In this document: piece by piece, positions 21,333 to 29,064 of the stretch
How positions within the stretch are numbered: the first letter of the stretch is position 1
Layout: every line of letters begins with the position of its first letter
Assembly: GCA_026981975.1 (NCBI GenBank)
Contig: JALSHV010000011.1
Coordinates: 1 to 64,000 of the forward strand
Direction: 5' to 3'
Source: Aquificaceae bacterium
GTDB lineage: Bacteria; Aquificota; Aquificia; Aquificales; Aquificaceae
DNA length: 64,000 bases
Made by a program: the position numbers and the translations under genes
Notes under the pieces: generated by a model
What the model was told of the DNA's origin: nothing
What the model saw: the letters and a program-made list of their open reading frames with translations, nothing else
Databases searched by the model: none

Positions 21333-21446
21333 TATAATAATTGTTTGGTGTCCAAATACCGCCTGCGGGGGTAGGACACCCTTAGAGAGGCGGGATACAA
21401 ATACCCCCGCCCCGAACAGAAGGTTCGGGTTTGAGGAACAGTAGAG
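21333..21446 (+). promoter_or_regulatory. Promoter and structured leader of rpsT
   Basis: A TATAAT box (21333-21338) precedes a GC-rich leader unlike its AT-rich surroundings. Three perfect inverted repeats are visible: GGTGTCC 21347-21353 with GGACACC 21374-21380; GCGGGGGTA 21365-21373 with TACCCCCGC 21402-21410; and CCCGAAC 21411-21417 with GTTCGGG 21423-21429. The first two share the same region and are partly exclusive. The last hairpin ends 17 bases before the start and has no T-run. This fits translational feedback by S20. Confidence 0.65.
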
Positions 21447-21740
21447 GTGGCGAATACAAGACAGGCAAAGAAAAGAGTTCGCAGAGATGCTCGTAGAAGG
21501 GAAAGAAACAGATACCATCTGTCGCGTATGAGAACCTATATAAAGAAATTTAGAAAAATGGTAGAAGAAGGTAAACTGGAAGAAGCCAAGAATCTCTTAC
21601 CCGAAGTTATAAGCGTGATATACCATACCGCAAGCAAGGGAGTTATTCACAAAAGAGAAGCTTCACGTAGAGCCTCCAGAGTTACGCTTCTTCTGAACAA
21701 GGCTCTTAAAAAAGTGGAGAAGCAGAATCTCTCCGCTTAG
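21447..21740 (+). CDS. rpsT: 30S ribosomal protein S20
   Basis: Primary-binding small-subunit protein. It has 97 residues and is very basic. It starts ANTRQAKKRVRRDARRRERN and carries the conserved HKREASRRASR segment. It uses a GTG start, which is inefficient and typical of feedback-regulated S20 genes, 9 bases after GAGGA. Its last 78 bases overlap the 3' end of murJ on the other strand. Confidence 0.95.
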   Translation: MANTRQAKKRVRRDARRRERNRYHLSRMRTYIKKFRKMVEEGKLEEAKNLLPEVISVIYHTASKGVIHKREASRRASRVTLLLNKALKKVEKQNLSA

Positions 21741-23168
21741 AAAAAGAATTGAAAAGTAAAGAGTAGAACCGACTCCTATTCCAAGAAAAAGGATAGTTAG
21801 TGTATTATTAATTTCTCTCTTTAAGTAAAGCAAAACCACTCCCATAACAAAAGCAGCACCAAAACTTCTGAGAAAGACTAACCCTACTTCTTTTCTGTTA
21901 AAAGAAATGGAAATTTTTCGCATCAGAAAGTATAAACCTATTAAAGAAGAAAGAGCAGTTCCCGCTGGCAAACCGTATATACCCATTTTCATACCGAAAG
22001 CTAATATTCCTCCTAAGAGTCCTTCAAATAGAACTGTTATTAAGAACACCTTTACAGGAGTTGCTGTATCTCCTCTTGAAAAAAACTCTGCGGATATAAC
22101 TTTTTGGAGAGAATAAGGTAAAAGTCCCAGGGAGTAAAGGCTGAGAACTCCAGCGGTTATGAGAGTATCTCTTTCCGAAAAGAAGCCTCTTCCGTAAATG
22201 GTTCTAACTATTTCCTCCGAAAGAACAATTAAACCTGTTGATGCTGGAACTATAAGCAATACAGTAATCTTAAGAGCTGTTGTAATTTCCCTTTCCTTAT
22301 GAGATTCGCTTTTTGATAAAAGAGAAAGTAAGGAGTTAGCTACCCCAACTGCGATTATTCCGAAAGGAAGCTGATACAGCCTGTTAGCGTAATACAAATA
22401 GGAAATTGCTCCTGTTTTCAGGAAGGAAGCTAAGAAGGTATCTATTAGGAGTGAAAGTTGATTGACTCCGAATCCTCCCAGTGCTGGAATAATGCGGCTT
22501 AGTAAAAGCCTTACATCTTTGTCAATTTTAAAAACAAAGGAAAATTTAACATCTGCCCTTATTATAGAAGGAAAATTTATAAGAACCTGAGCTATTCCTC
22601 CAACAAGAACTCCTACTATTAAAGCTTTATATCCCGCGTTGTCCGCCAAAATTATTAAAACAGTTAAAAAAACAGCGTTAAAAACACCCTGTGTAATAGC
22701 GGGTATAAAAAATCTTCCCTTTACGTTTAGAACACCCATAAAGAAGGCATTTATTCCTACTAGAAGTAGATAAAGGAAGAGAAACCTTGCCATAAACACT
22801 GCCAAGGAAAAAGTTTCCGTTTTCCTAAGTCCTGGAGCTATTAGGCTCACTATATATTCAGAAAGCAAAACCCCTGAGAAAGTTATAAGCGAGGTTACTA
22901 CAAGGTAGAGGGTAAAAATTTTCCCGAGAAATTCTCTTTCTCTACCCTCTTCAACAGCTTGAGAGTATAAAGGGACAAAAGCAGCGTTAAACCCTCCTTC
23001 TCCGAGTAGTCTTCTGAAACTGTTGGGAACTCTGAAAGCTACGAAGAAAGCATCGGATATGTGAGAAGCTCCGAAGTAATAAGCTATAGCTGCATCTCTT
23101 AAAAAGCCTAAAATCCTACTTAGAAAAGTTCCAACGGCAAAACTGAAAGCAAAGCGAATAAGTTTCAT
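21663..23168 (-). CDS. murJ: Lipid II flippase MurJ (MviN)
   Basis: Moves lipid II across the inner membrane for peptidoglycan synthesis. It has 501 residues and about 14 hydrophobic helices. The N terminus (FAVGTFLSRILGFLRDAAIAYYFGAS) and RVPNSFRRLLGEGGFNAAFVPLYS are diagnostic. I chose ATG 23168, overlapping the priA stop as TGATG. The C-terminal 26 codons lie antisense to rpsT. Confidence 0.95.
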   Translation of the reverse strand: MKLIRFAFSFAVGTFLSRILGFLRDAAIAYYFGASHISDAFFVAFRVPNSFRRLLGEGGFNAAFVPLYSQAVEEGREREFLGKIFTLYLVVTSLITFSGVLLSEYIVSLIAPGLRKTETFSLAVFMARFLFLYLLLVGINAFFMGVLNVKGRFFIPAITQGVFNAVFLTVLIILADNAGYKALIVGVLVGGIAQVLINFPSIIRADVKFSFVFKIDKDVRLLLSRIIPALGGFGVNQLSLLIDTFLASFLKTGAISYLYYANRLYQLPFGIIAVGVANSLLSLLSKSESHKEREITTALKITVLLIVPASTGLIVLSEEIVRTIYGRGFFSERDTLITAGVLSLYSLGLLPYSLQKVISAEFFSRGDTATPVKVFLITVLFEGLLGGILAFGMKMGIYGLPAGTALSSLIGLYFLMRKISISFNRKEVGLVFLRSFGAAFVMGVVLLYLKREINNTLTILFLGIGVGSTLYFSILFLSGEILLLHFFKSLVQKKRNSGGST

Positions 23169-25222
23169 CAAAAAGGATCCACTTTGATCTCAATTATATC
23201 CCTTGGGAACTTCTTGCTGAGATTTTTTAGTTTTTTTAAAGTGAAAGTATCCTTGAAACTTATTAAGAAGCGGTAGCAATACTCCTGTAAACTGTAATTT
23301 ACCCTTACATAGGGTGAAACGGTTTTCCTTATATAAGCTACAAGATCTTCCCTTGAACTTTTTACAAGGACAAGTCTAAAGAAGGGAGGTAATTTTCTTT
23401 TTCTCCTTTCTTCAAGCTCCACAGTGTAGAAATCTTCTATCTTCTGAGAAGCCAAACACTTAAACATAAGTTCCTGTGGATATAGAGTTTGTATGAAGAG
23501 CTTTTCCTTAGCTGAAATTAGAGCTTTCAGCAGATAAAGGAATGTATCTTCTTTTGCTCTGTAAGTGGGAAAAGACAGAAGATTATCCGCTGTTACAACA
23601 ACAGTAATATCGTAAGACTCACTCCATCTTACGTAAGTTGAAAAGTAAAAGTTCTTTCTTAATCCTATATACTCTTCAACTTCTGATACAATCTTCTCTA
23701 TTCCCATACCGATTTCCTCAAGTTCCCCTCCGCAAATGGGACAGCTTAGATCTTCCCTCTTATGAGAACATAAAGGGCAAAACAAAACACCGATTTTATG
23801 AGAATACCCCATAAAAGCACCGCATAAGCTACACTGAACTAAATCTTCACATCGCGGGCATATTGCGTGGCTATACCCTTCCTTAGGAATAAGGAAAAGA
23901 ATTTTTTTAAAAATATTTCTTTTTATTTCTCTTATTAGTTCATCGGTTAGTATTCTGTAAGTTTTTTTTTCAAAAACCTTAACATTCGGTAAAGGAGTTT
24001 TTAACTTCAGCATTTTCATCTTTCCTTTGTTTATCAAATAGTAGGAAGCTACCGAAGGAGCAGGTGTTGCAAAAACAACGGAAGCTCCGGTTTTTTCGCT
24101 CAAAACAAAACACAAACGTCTGAGATCAATTTCCCCTGCACTTTTCAACTTTACAGCAGGTGAGCTTTCATTGAGGAGAATTAAAGATTTTAAATTTTTT
24201 ACAGGACACAGAATAGATGTAAAAGTGCCTAAGAGAACACCTGCTTTTTCTTGAAGGGAAAACCAGTTTTCAAAAACAGTGCGTGGTGAAATACGGGAGT
24301 GAATTTCATAAAGAACACCACCAAGAGAAGGTTTTAAAAGTTCCTTTAGTTTCTTAAGGTCTTCCAACTCGGAGGCAACTATGAGAGTAGATCCTTCCTT
24401 TTCAAGATTTTTCAAACACAGATTCTGTATTTCCTTTGCAGTTCTTTCAAAATCTCCCCATAGGAGTGTTCTATTCATTGGTATCCTTTTTAAAAAGGGT
24501 TCAGAGTTAAGTTTCTGCTCCGCTTGTGGTATTTCTTCGCTAGCTTTAAGTATCCCCTTTTTCAACATATCTCTTATCACACTCTTCTTTATTCCCCAAA
24601 GGAGAATTTCCTCTTCACTTACCCATCTATCAGCGCTTAGCAGGAGAATGAGCTTTTTTTTTGTTTGACTTTTAACCCTTTTTAATGCTTCCTTTAAGGG
24701 AATGTTCAGTTTGTAGTAGATAACTTTAACTTCTGGAACTTTCCATAGTTGTTCTTCTCTGAGGAAACCTTTTCTTATCATAAGTTTTACAAGATCCGGC
24801 TTAAATCTTTTCATAAGACTTTCGGGTTTAACTCTTTTTCTTCTTAGCACATACTCTAAGAGTTCACGGCTTTTGGGTTCCAAAGCTTCTAACTTCCTAA
24901 AAGCAGGTTTTATCCATTTTTCCTCTTTCCATAGAAAAACGGCAGGAATCAAGCTGAAAATAAGTTTTCCCTGAGGAATTTCGTAGTAACGGGAAATTTC
25001 TTCTACGGTGCGCAGTTGAGGTTCTTTTACAAGAGGAGCTTTATCAGGAAAGCTGATTACTTCTTTTTCACTTTCTCCTTTTGAAAAACCCACCACAATA
25101 CCGGTAATTCCCTGTCCCTTTTGTCGGACTAAAACTCTCCATCCTAAGGGGGATTCCTCCCTTTCCCAGTTACCTTTAAACAACTCAAGCCTGCTGTTTG
25201 GTAGTAGAATTTTCAAAAGCAT
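23168..25222 (-). CDS. priA: PriA-like primosomal protein with degenerate helicase motifs
   Basis: PriA restarts stalled replication forks. The 684-residue product keeps the PriA layout, including all eight zinc-binding cysteines (CPRC, CSLC, CPLC, CPIC) and the C-terminal ERRKRKLPPFFRLVLV segment. The ATPase motifs are missing: where GVTGSGKTE is expected the sequence reads LLWGDFERTAKEI, and the DEEH box reads LNESSP. AGRAGR is also lost. It is therefore probably an ATPase-dead PriA acting as a DNA-binding or loader scaffold. The start follows the upstream stop directly. Confidence 0.85.
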   Translation of the reverse strand: MLLKILLPNSRLELFKGNWEREESPLGWRVLVRQKGQGITGIVVGFSKGESEKEVISFPDKAPLVKEPQLRTVEEISRYYEIPQGKLIFSLIPAVFLWKEEKWIKPAFRKLEALEPKSRELLEYVLRRKRVKPESLMKRFKPDLVKLMIRKGFLREEQLWKVPEVKVIYYKLNIPLKEALKRVKSQTKKKLILLLSADRWVSEEEILLWGIKKSVIRDMLKKGILKASEEIPQAEQKLNSEPFLKRIPMNRTLLWGDFERTAKEIQNLCLKNLEKEGSTLIVASELEDLKKLKELLKPSLGGVLYEIHSRISPRTVFENWFSLQEKAGVLLGTFTSILCPVKNLKSLILLNESSPAVKLKSAGEIDLRRLCFVLSEKTGASVVFATPAPSVASYYLINKGKMKMLKLKTPLPNVKVFEKKTYRILTDELIREIKRNIFKKILFLIPKEGYSHAICPRCEDLVQCSLCGAFMGYSHKIGVLFCPLCSHKREDLSCPICGGELEEIGMGIEKIVSEVEEYIGLRKNFYFSTYVRWSESYDITVVVTADNLLSFPTYRAKEDTFLYLLKALISAKEKLFIQTLYPQELMFKCLASQKIEDFYTVELEERRKRKLPPFFRLVLVKSSREDLVAYIRKTVSPYVRVNYSLQEYCYRFLISFKDTFTLKKLKNLSKKFPRDIIEIKVDPF

Positions 25223-25663
25223 TCATTCCCAATTTCTCAGAACTGTCATAACTGCTGAGTCCAACTCAACCATTTCCTTAACAGCACCGCTATGAGCAAA
25301 GGGAATTATTCCCGTTATAGTTGATCCTGGAAATAGGGTATTTTCTACCCTTTCTACTTCAATTTCAAAAACGGAAACTTCAAAAGGAATACCCTCTATA
25401 CGATCTATTATCTCCTTCCCTACTCCATAACACGTAAGGGATCTGTAAGGAGCAAAAATTTGAACAACTACTCTTTTCGCATTTCTTATGTTTTCCGCTG
25501 TTCTTGAAGAGGAAGAGAGCGCCACCCTTAGGGTTCTTTCATCTAAGGGATAGATCCATGTTAAAAAAGTCATATGAAGATTTCCTTCTTTGTCAGAAGT
25601 TCCCACTACTACGGGAAAGACTGCCAGTTCTCTCATAAGATCTACAAGTTCTCTGGGAAGCAT
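25223..25663 (-). CDS. Pyridoxamine-5'-phosphate-oxidase-like FMN-binding protein
   Basis: 146 residues with the split beta-barrel pattern of the PNPOx-like/flavin-reductase fold: FPVVVGTSDKEGNLHMTFLTW, then VALSSSSRTAENIRNAKRVVVQI. The Ser/Arg-rich stretch is where such proteins bind FMN phosphate. Substrate unknown. It lies upstream of priA on the same strand behind AAGGAGG, and divergent from the tRNA pair. Confidence 0.75.
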   Translation of the reverse strand: MLPRELVDLMRELAVFPVVVGTSDKEGNLHMTFLTWIYPLDERTLRVALSSSSRTAENIRNAKRVVVQIFAPYRSLTCYGVGKEIIDRIEGIPFEVSVFEIEVERVENTLFPGSTITGIIPFAHSGAVKEMVELDSAVMTVLRNWE

Positions 25664-25691
25664 TAAAAACCTCCTTAACTTTAAAAATCCC

Positions 25692-25720
25692 TTGAAAATC
25701 GTATTTTAATAAAATATATA
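25692..25720 (+). promoter_or_regulatory. Promoter of the tRNA pair
   Basis: TTGAAA (25692-25697), 17 bases, TATATA (25715-25720). Transcription would start about 7 bases before tRNA-Pro. Confidence 0.6.
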
Positions 25721-25733
25721 CTACTTACTCCGT

Positions 25734-25806
25734 CGGGGTGTAGCTCAGGTGGTAGAGCGTCGGCTTTGGGAGCCGAAGGTCGCAGGTTCAAGTCCTGCCA
25801 CCCCGA
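25734..25806 (+). tRNA. tRNA-Pro (anticodon UGG)
   Basis: Cloverleaf is complete: acceptor CGGGGTG pairs with CACCCCG, the anticodon stem TCGGC/GCCGA holds the loop TTTGGGA (anticodon TGG), and the T-stem GCAGG/CCTGC holds TTCAAGT. CCA is not encoded. It is followed after 15 bases by tRNA-Arg. Confidence 0.97.
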
Positions 25807-25821
25807 GAAATGTTAGCGGAA

Positions 25822-25898
25822 GGGCCCGTAGCTCAGCTGGACAGAGCAGGGGATTTCTAATCCCCAGGTCGGAGGTTCGAGTCCTCCCGGGCCCGCCA
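25822..25898 (+). tRNA. tRNA-Arg (anticodon UCU), probable phage integration target
   Basis: Acceptor GGGCCCG pairs with CGGGCCC. The anticodon stem GGGGA/TCCCC holds TTTCTAA (anticodon TCT), and the T-stem GGAGG/CCTCC holds TTCGAGT. The 3' CCA is encoded (25896-25898). A tyrosine integrase gene lies 140 bases downstream, pointing towards the tRNA, the usual arrangement for integration into a tRNA 3' end. Confidence 0.97.
25871..25898 (+). other. Candidate attachment site (attL core) in the tRNA-Arg 3' end
   Basis: The T-arm and acceptor 3' half of tRNA-Arg are the likely core, because the integrase gene follows immediately and no phage gene lies on the other side. The matching direct repeat at the far end of the prophage is outside the window, so the exact core cannot be read. 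Confidence 0.5.
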
Positions 25899-26001
25899 TT
25901 GAAAAACAATAAATTCTTTGATTACCAAAGCTGGTATGCTGTGTCCGGTGTAAAACCTAACCAATGATAATAACGGATTGTAAGCAATTATTAAACATAA
26001 G

Positions 26002-26020
26002 ATGTCAGAAAAATGTCAGA
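26002..26020 (+). repeat. Two direct ATGTCAGA repeats, possible integrase arm sites
   Basis: ATGTCAGA occurs at 26002-26009 and 26013-26020 (11-base period), in the 139-base AT-rich stretch between the tRNA and the integrase stop. Evenly phased short repeats beside a core are typical of integrase arm-binding sites. Nothing else is seen in this gap. Confidence 0.4.
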
Positions 26021-26037
26021 CCAGCAGTATTGCATAT

Positions 26038-27048
26038 TTACACATCCAGGTTAAGCTGTTTAACACTTTCGCTCAGGTAGTCGCTTGCCATTTTGGCATA
26101 TATCTCGGTTGTTGATATGCGAGTGTGCCCCAGCAGCTCCTGTATGGCTCGTATGCTCACGCCTTTAGAAGCAAGTAAGGTTGCGAATGTGTGTCTTAGC
26201 TTATGGGGGGTGCAGTAGACGCCCGCCTTCTTTGAATACATTCTAAAGAGCTTATTTACGTTTGACGGATGAGCGTAATGAATGACTTTGTTCCTATTAA
26301 TCCTTTTTAGCTTCTCCAGCCATGGTTTTAAATCCGGATGTATTGGTATAACTCGTTCTCTATAAGTTTTTGTGTGAAAGTTGGCCTTGTTTCTGACGAT
26401 GATTATGTTTTTATCCAAATCAACATCTTCCCACCCAAGGTTTACAGCCTCTGATGCTCTCATGCCCGTGTAGAAGATTAATACAAAATAAGCCTTGTGC
26501 AGTTCATCCTCTATAACGGAGAAAAGCGCTTTTAGCTCTTGCGGTGTTAGGTATTTGAGCTTCTCGCTTTCTTTGAAAGGCTTGACCCTAGAAAATGGGT
26601 TTGTTTGCAGGTGTCCCCATTCCACAGCTTTTGAAAACATAGCCTTGGCGTGTCTTAATCTGATGTTTGCGGTTGTTTTGGAGTAACCTTTATGCTCCAC
26701 AAGAAAAAGCTTAAACCCCTCCGCCTTGGCTGTGTTGATCCTTGAGAGTCTCGTTCGGGATCCAAAGTATGCGGTTAGATTTTCGGCTGTCTTCAGATCA
26801 GTTCTGTAGGTCTCCCGAGCTTTTACTGCCTTAGACCATTCCAGAAACTTCTCCAAAAAAGCCCCCAGCTCTATATCGGATGTGAACCCGAGTCTCCCCT
26901 TGGCGAGTTCAAGCTCTATCTCCTTGAGCTTCAGCTCCGCAAGCTTCCTATCTCTTGTGCCGAGGGAGCGCCTTACCCTCTTCCCGTCAACAGTTATATA
27001 GTTGATATACCAGTAGCCGGACTTCGTGTCCCTGTATATGGTAGCCAT
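26038..27048 (-). CDS. int: Tyrosine recombinase (phage integrase)
   Basis: Catalyses site-specific integration and excision. Counting from the ATG at 27048 (336 residues) there is an N-terminal arm-binding/SAM-like region (1-155) and a catalytic domain with Arg197 (TGMRASEA), His282 and Arg285 (PHKLRH), His308 (LLGH) and the nucleophile Tyr317 (TTEIYAKM). A GTG at 27066 would overlap the -10 box TATAAT (27056-27061, minus strand), so I prefer the later ATG. That ATG lies 7 bases after the box and would give a leaderless mRNA. Confidence 0.95.
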   Translation of the reverse strand: MATIYRDTKSGYWYINYITVDGKRVRRSLGTRDRKLAELKLKEIELELAKGRLGFTSDIELGAFLEKFLEWSKAVKARETYRTDLKTAENLTAYFGSRTRLSRINTAKAEGFKLFLVEHKGYSKTTANIRLRHAKAMFSKAVEWGHLQTNPFSRVKPFKESEKLKYLTPQELKALFSVIEDELHKAYFVLIFYTGMRASEAVNLGWEDVDLDKNIIIVRNKANFHTKTYRERVIPIHPDLKPWLEKLKRINRNKVIHYAHPSNVNKLFRMYSKKAGVYCTPHKLRHTFATLLASKGVSIRAIQELLGHTRISTTEIYAKMASDYLSESVKQLNLDV

Positions 27049-27055
27049 GGTATTT

Positions 27056-27099
27056 ATTATACCCACTTGACAAGATAACGGATAAATCGTTATTATAAA
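27056..27099. promoter_or_regulatory. Divergent int/xis promoters over operator O1
   Basis: Plus strand: TTGACA (27067-27072), 18 bases, TATTAT (27091-27096). Minus strand: TATAAT (27061-27056) for int. Between them lies a perfect 19-base inverted repeat, ATAACG-N7-CGTTAT, at 27075-27093, identical to the 19-mer before the bet gene at 29.4 kb. A protein bound here would block both directions. Confidence 0.75.
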
Positions 27100-27103
27100 G
27101 ACT

Positions 27104-27316
27104 ATGGAAACTAAGTACTTATCTCCGAAAGCGTTTGCGGAGGTGGTGGGTTTGCATAAAAATACCGTTCTTCGCTACATCAAAGAAGGCAAGATAAAAG
27201 CTTACAGATTGAACAGAAAGGTTATCAGGATACCGTTGTCGGAAGCAGAATTGTTTTTAGCAGGGAAGCGAAGAAAAGGCAGGGGCAGGAAGCCTTCTAT
27301 AGATTTCCCTTTGTGA
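27104..27316 (+). CDS. Excisionase-like MerR-type helix-turn-helix protein
   Basis: 70 residues. LSPKAFAEVVGLHKNTVLRYIKEGKIKAYRLNRKV-type sequence is the excisionase/MerR winged helix (first-helix, turn, recognition helix, wing), followed by a basic tail (GKRRKGRGRKPS). It probably directs excision together with int. The ATG lies 7 bases after the -10 box with no Shine-Dalgarno, so the message is probably leaderless. It overlaps the convergent XRE gene by 20 bases. Confidence 0.8.
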   Translation: METKYLSPKAFAEVVGLHKNTVLRYIKEGKIKAYRLNRKVIRIPLSEAELFLAGKRRKGRGRKPSIDFPL

Positions 27317-27866
27317 GGGTGGATATGATGTCTTCCGCCTTTCTGCTTTTGAGGAACAAATACAGCACCTGGGCTTCTAAGGACGGAGACAGATTTAAAG
27401 TCCTTATAACACTTGCGAAGCTCCCCTTATGTTCTATAACCCTCATATTCTCAAATTTCAGATTCATAACTTTTCTTACAAACTCAGCGTTTACTTTTGC
27501 CCTCTGGGATATCTGGTATGCCTTGCCGAGTTTATCCACAATGCTCTTTAGTTTTTCCGACACATTCTCTGCTGTTATGTTCTTATCAACTTTCTTCAGC
27601 ATTCGCACCGCTTCGCCTGAGAAGGCAATTTTCAGGTATGCTGTGTACAGTTTTCTTTTTTCTTCTGTGGAAAGGTTCAGACCTCTTGCTATCTTTTCAA
27701 GGATTTGGACGTTAGGAAATCTTTTGCATGTAGTGTACTGGGCAACCGCTGCCTGCTGTATGCCGAGTTTTTCAGCAAGAGAATACGTGGTTTCATTATG
27801 CTTTTCCAAAAGCGTTGTGAGAACCTCTCCAAACTCACATCTCTTTTCCACTCTCCTTCTGCTCAT
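27297..27866 (-). CDS. XRE-family helix-turn-helix regulator
   Basis: 189 residues. The N-terminal HTH (TTYSLAEKLGIQQAAVAQYTT, about residues 26-46) is of Cro/CI type. The rest is helical with no peptidase motif, so it is not an autocleaving repressor. It has a good Shine-Dalgarno (AAGGAGGAG). It is divergent from the CII-like gene across operator O2 and is the only leftward regulator here, which suggests a lysogenic role. Confidence 0.8.
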   Translation of the reverse strand: MSRRRVEKRCEFGEVLTTLLEKHNETTYSLAEKLGIQQAAVAQYTTCKRFPNVQILEKIARGLNLSTEEKRKLYTAYLKIAFSGEAVRMLKKVDKNITAENVSEKLKSIVDKLGKAYQISQRAKVNAEFVRKVMNLKFENMRVIEHKGSFASVIRTLNLSPSLEAQVLYLFLKSRKAEDIISTLTKGNL

Positions 27867-27886
27867 ACCGCTCTCCTCCTTAAATA

Positions 27887-27905
27887 TTAACAGAATATCC
27901 GTTAT
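27887..27905. promoter_or_regulatory. Operator O2 between the divergent regulators
   Basis: TAAC-N9-GTTA (27888-27904), the same spacing as the other prophage operators but without the flanking CG steps. It lies between the XRE gene and the CII-like gene. Promoter hexamers here are weak on both strands. Confidence 0.6.
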
Positions 27906-27919
27906 TAGGAGGTGCCACT

Positions 27920-28411
27920 ATGAAGTATATTGAACACGTGCTACAAAATCCAGAAGAAAGTTTTGTAATCCTTAAAGCTCTCCACGATACCGTTTTCAAA
28001 GGTGAAGTTCCCGCTAAGAAGGTGGCTCATGAGCTTGGGGTTGACCTTGGTAACTTGTCTACCATGTGTTCACCCAGAAGCCTTGAAAAGGGTAAGCCCA
28101 AGTTTCCTCTTCTGTATGTCCCGAACCTGACAGAGTTAACGGGCAGGACTGATGTGGTTGAGGTTTTATGTATGCTTTGTGGCGGAGTCTTTGTAAAGGT
28201 TTCTGATATAAACGGAGAACCCTTGAAAGACTCCCTTGTAGAAGTCAAAAATCTTCTCTATCAAGTAAGCGACCTTATAGATACTTACCTGAAAGCTATT
28301 GAAGATGGCTCCATTACCGATAAAGAGTTCTCGGAAATTGAAGGTAAGTGCTTAGAGCTCGTTTCTAAAGTTCTCTCTTTGAGAGAGTGTGCCAATATTT
28401 TGGCGTATTGA
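27920..28411 (+). CDS. CII-like phage regulatory protein
   Basis: 163 residues resembling the phage CII/CP76 group: an N-terminal HTH (VPAKKVAHELGVDLGNLSTMCSPR) followed by a helical region with the pattern LTELTGRTDVVEVLCMLCGGVFVKV. Members control lysogeny decisions. It has a strong Shine-Dalgarno (AGGAGGT). Its end carries the promoter of the next gene. Confidence 0.65.
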   Translation: MKYIEHVLQNPEESFVILKALHDTVFKGEVPAKKVAHELGVDLGNLSTMCSPRSLEKGKPKFPLLYVPNLTELTGRTDVVEVLCMLCGGVFVKVSDINGEPLKDSLVEVKNLLYQVSDLIDTYLKAIEDGSITDKEFSEIEGKCLELVSKVLSLRECANILAY

Positions 28412-28435
28412 CAATTTATTTTCAAGGGGTAATAT
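28408..28435 (+). promoter_or_regulatory. Promoter of the S24 repressor
   Basis: TTGACA (28408-28413), 16 bases, TAATAT (28430-28435), overlapping the stop of the CII-like gene. The predicted transcription start is only a few bases before the GTG start at 28446. Confidence 0.55.
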
Positions 28436-28445
28436 TCTAATTCTG

Positions 28446-29048
28446 GTGAGGGAGATAGTTGAAAGAGTAAGGCTTATTGCAAGGGAGGTAGGCTCTACGA
28501 AGCTCGCTAAGATAAGCGGTGTTCAAAGATATACCATTCAGAGATTTATAGCGGGAAATAACATAACTGTGGAGAAATTTCTTCTTATATACGAGGCTCT
28601 TGAAAAGCTCGGTTACTCCTTCAGAAAAGAAGTTATAGAGTATGAACCCGTCATTCTTGGCGAACGTGTGGATGTTGTGGTAAAGCCGGTTTACGGCAGG
28701 ATAGGAGCCGGGGATGGGGTGAATGTTGAAGATATCGTCGGGCAGGTCCCTGTTCCTGTTGATTTCGGTAGACCGAAATATCTCTATTTCAAAGTTAGAG
28801 GAAATTCCATGTCGCCCGCAATAATGGACGGTGCTGTAGTAGGAATAGACACCGAGGATAAGGTCGTAGAAAACGGAAAAATCTATGTCCTTTCTCTTAA
28901 GGATGAGGGGAATGTAGTTAAGAAAGTTTACAGGAATGGTAAACATCTCATTCTCGAAAGTATGAACTCCTCTTTTCCTCCTGTTATAAAGAGGGGCGAC
29001 GAGGTCTGGGTAGTAGGCAGGGTCAGGCTTGTTATAAACCAAATTTAG
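28446..29048 (+). CDS. LexA/CI-type repressor with S24 peptidase domain
   Basis: 200 residues from the GTG at 28446. An N-terminal HTH (STKLAKISGVQRYTIQRFI) is followed by an S24 self-cleavage domain with the Ser in FKVRGNSMSPAIMDGAVV and the Lys in GNVVKKVYRNG. A cleavage-site-like Ala-Gly lies in GRIGAGDGV. Such repressors are inactivated through RecA after DNA damage. A longer in-frame reading to 28389 would run through the promoter, so I prefer the GTG, which would be read from an almost leaderless mRNA. Confidence 0.85.
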   Translation: MREIVERVRLIAREVGSTKLAKISGVQRYTIQRFIAGNNITVEKFLLIYEALEKLGYSFRKEVIEYEPVILGERVDVVVKPVYGRIGAGDGVNVEDIVGQVPVPVDFGRPKYLYFKVRGNSMSPAIMDGAVVGIDTEDKVVENGKIYVLSLKDEGNVVKKVYRNGKHLILESMNSSFPPVIKRGDEVWVVGRVRLVINQI

Positions 29049-29064
29049 TTGGAGGAGATAGACC

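Noticed and set aside
25749-25967. 72-codon frame over the two tRNAs
   Set aside because: It is the familiar open frame created by two adjacent tRNA genes; the tRNA folds account for the sequence.
27048-27066. GTG 27066 as the integrase start
   Set aside because: It would overlap the -10 box TATAAT; the ATG at 27048 fits a leaderless message and the usual integrase N terminus.
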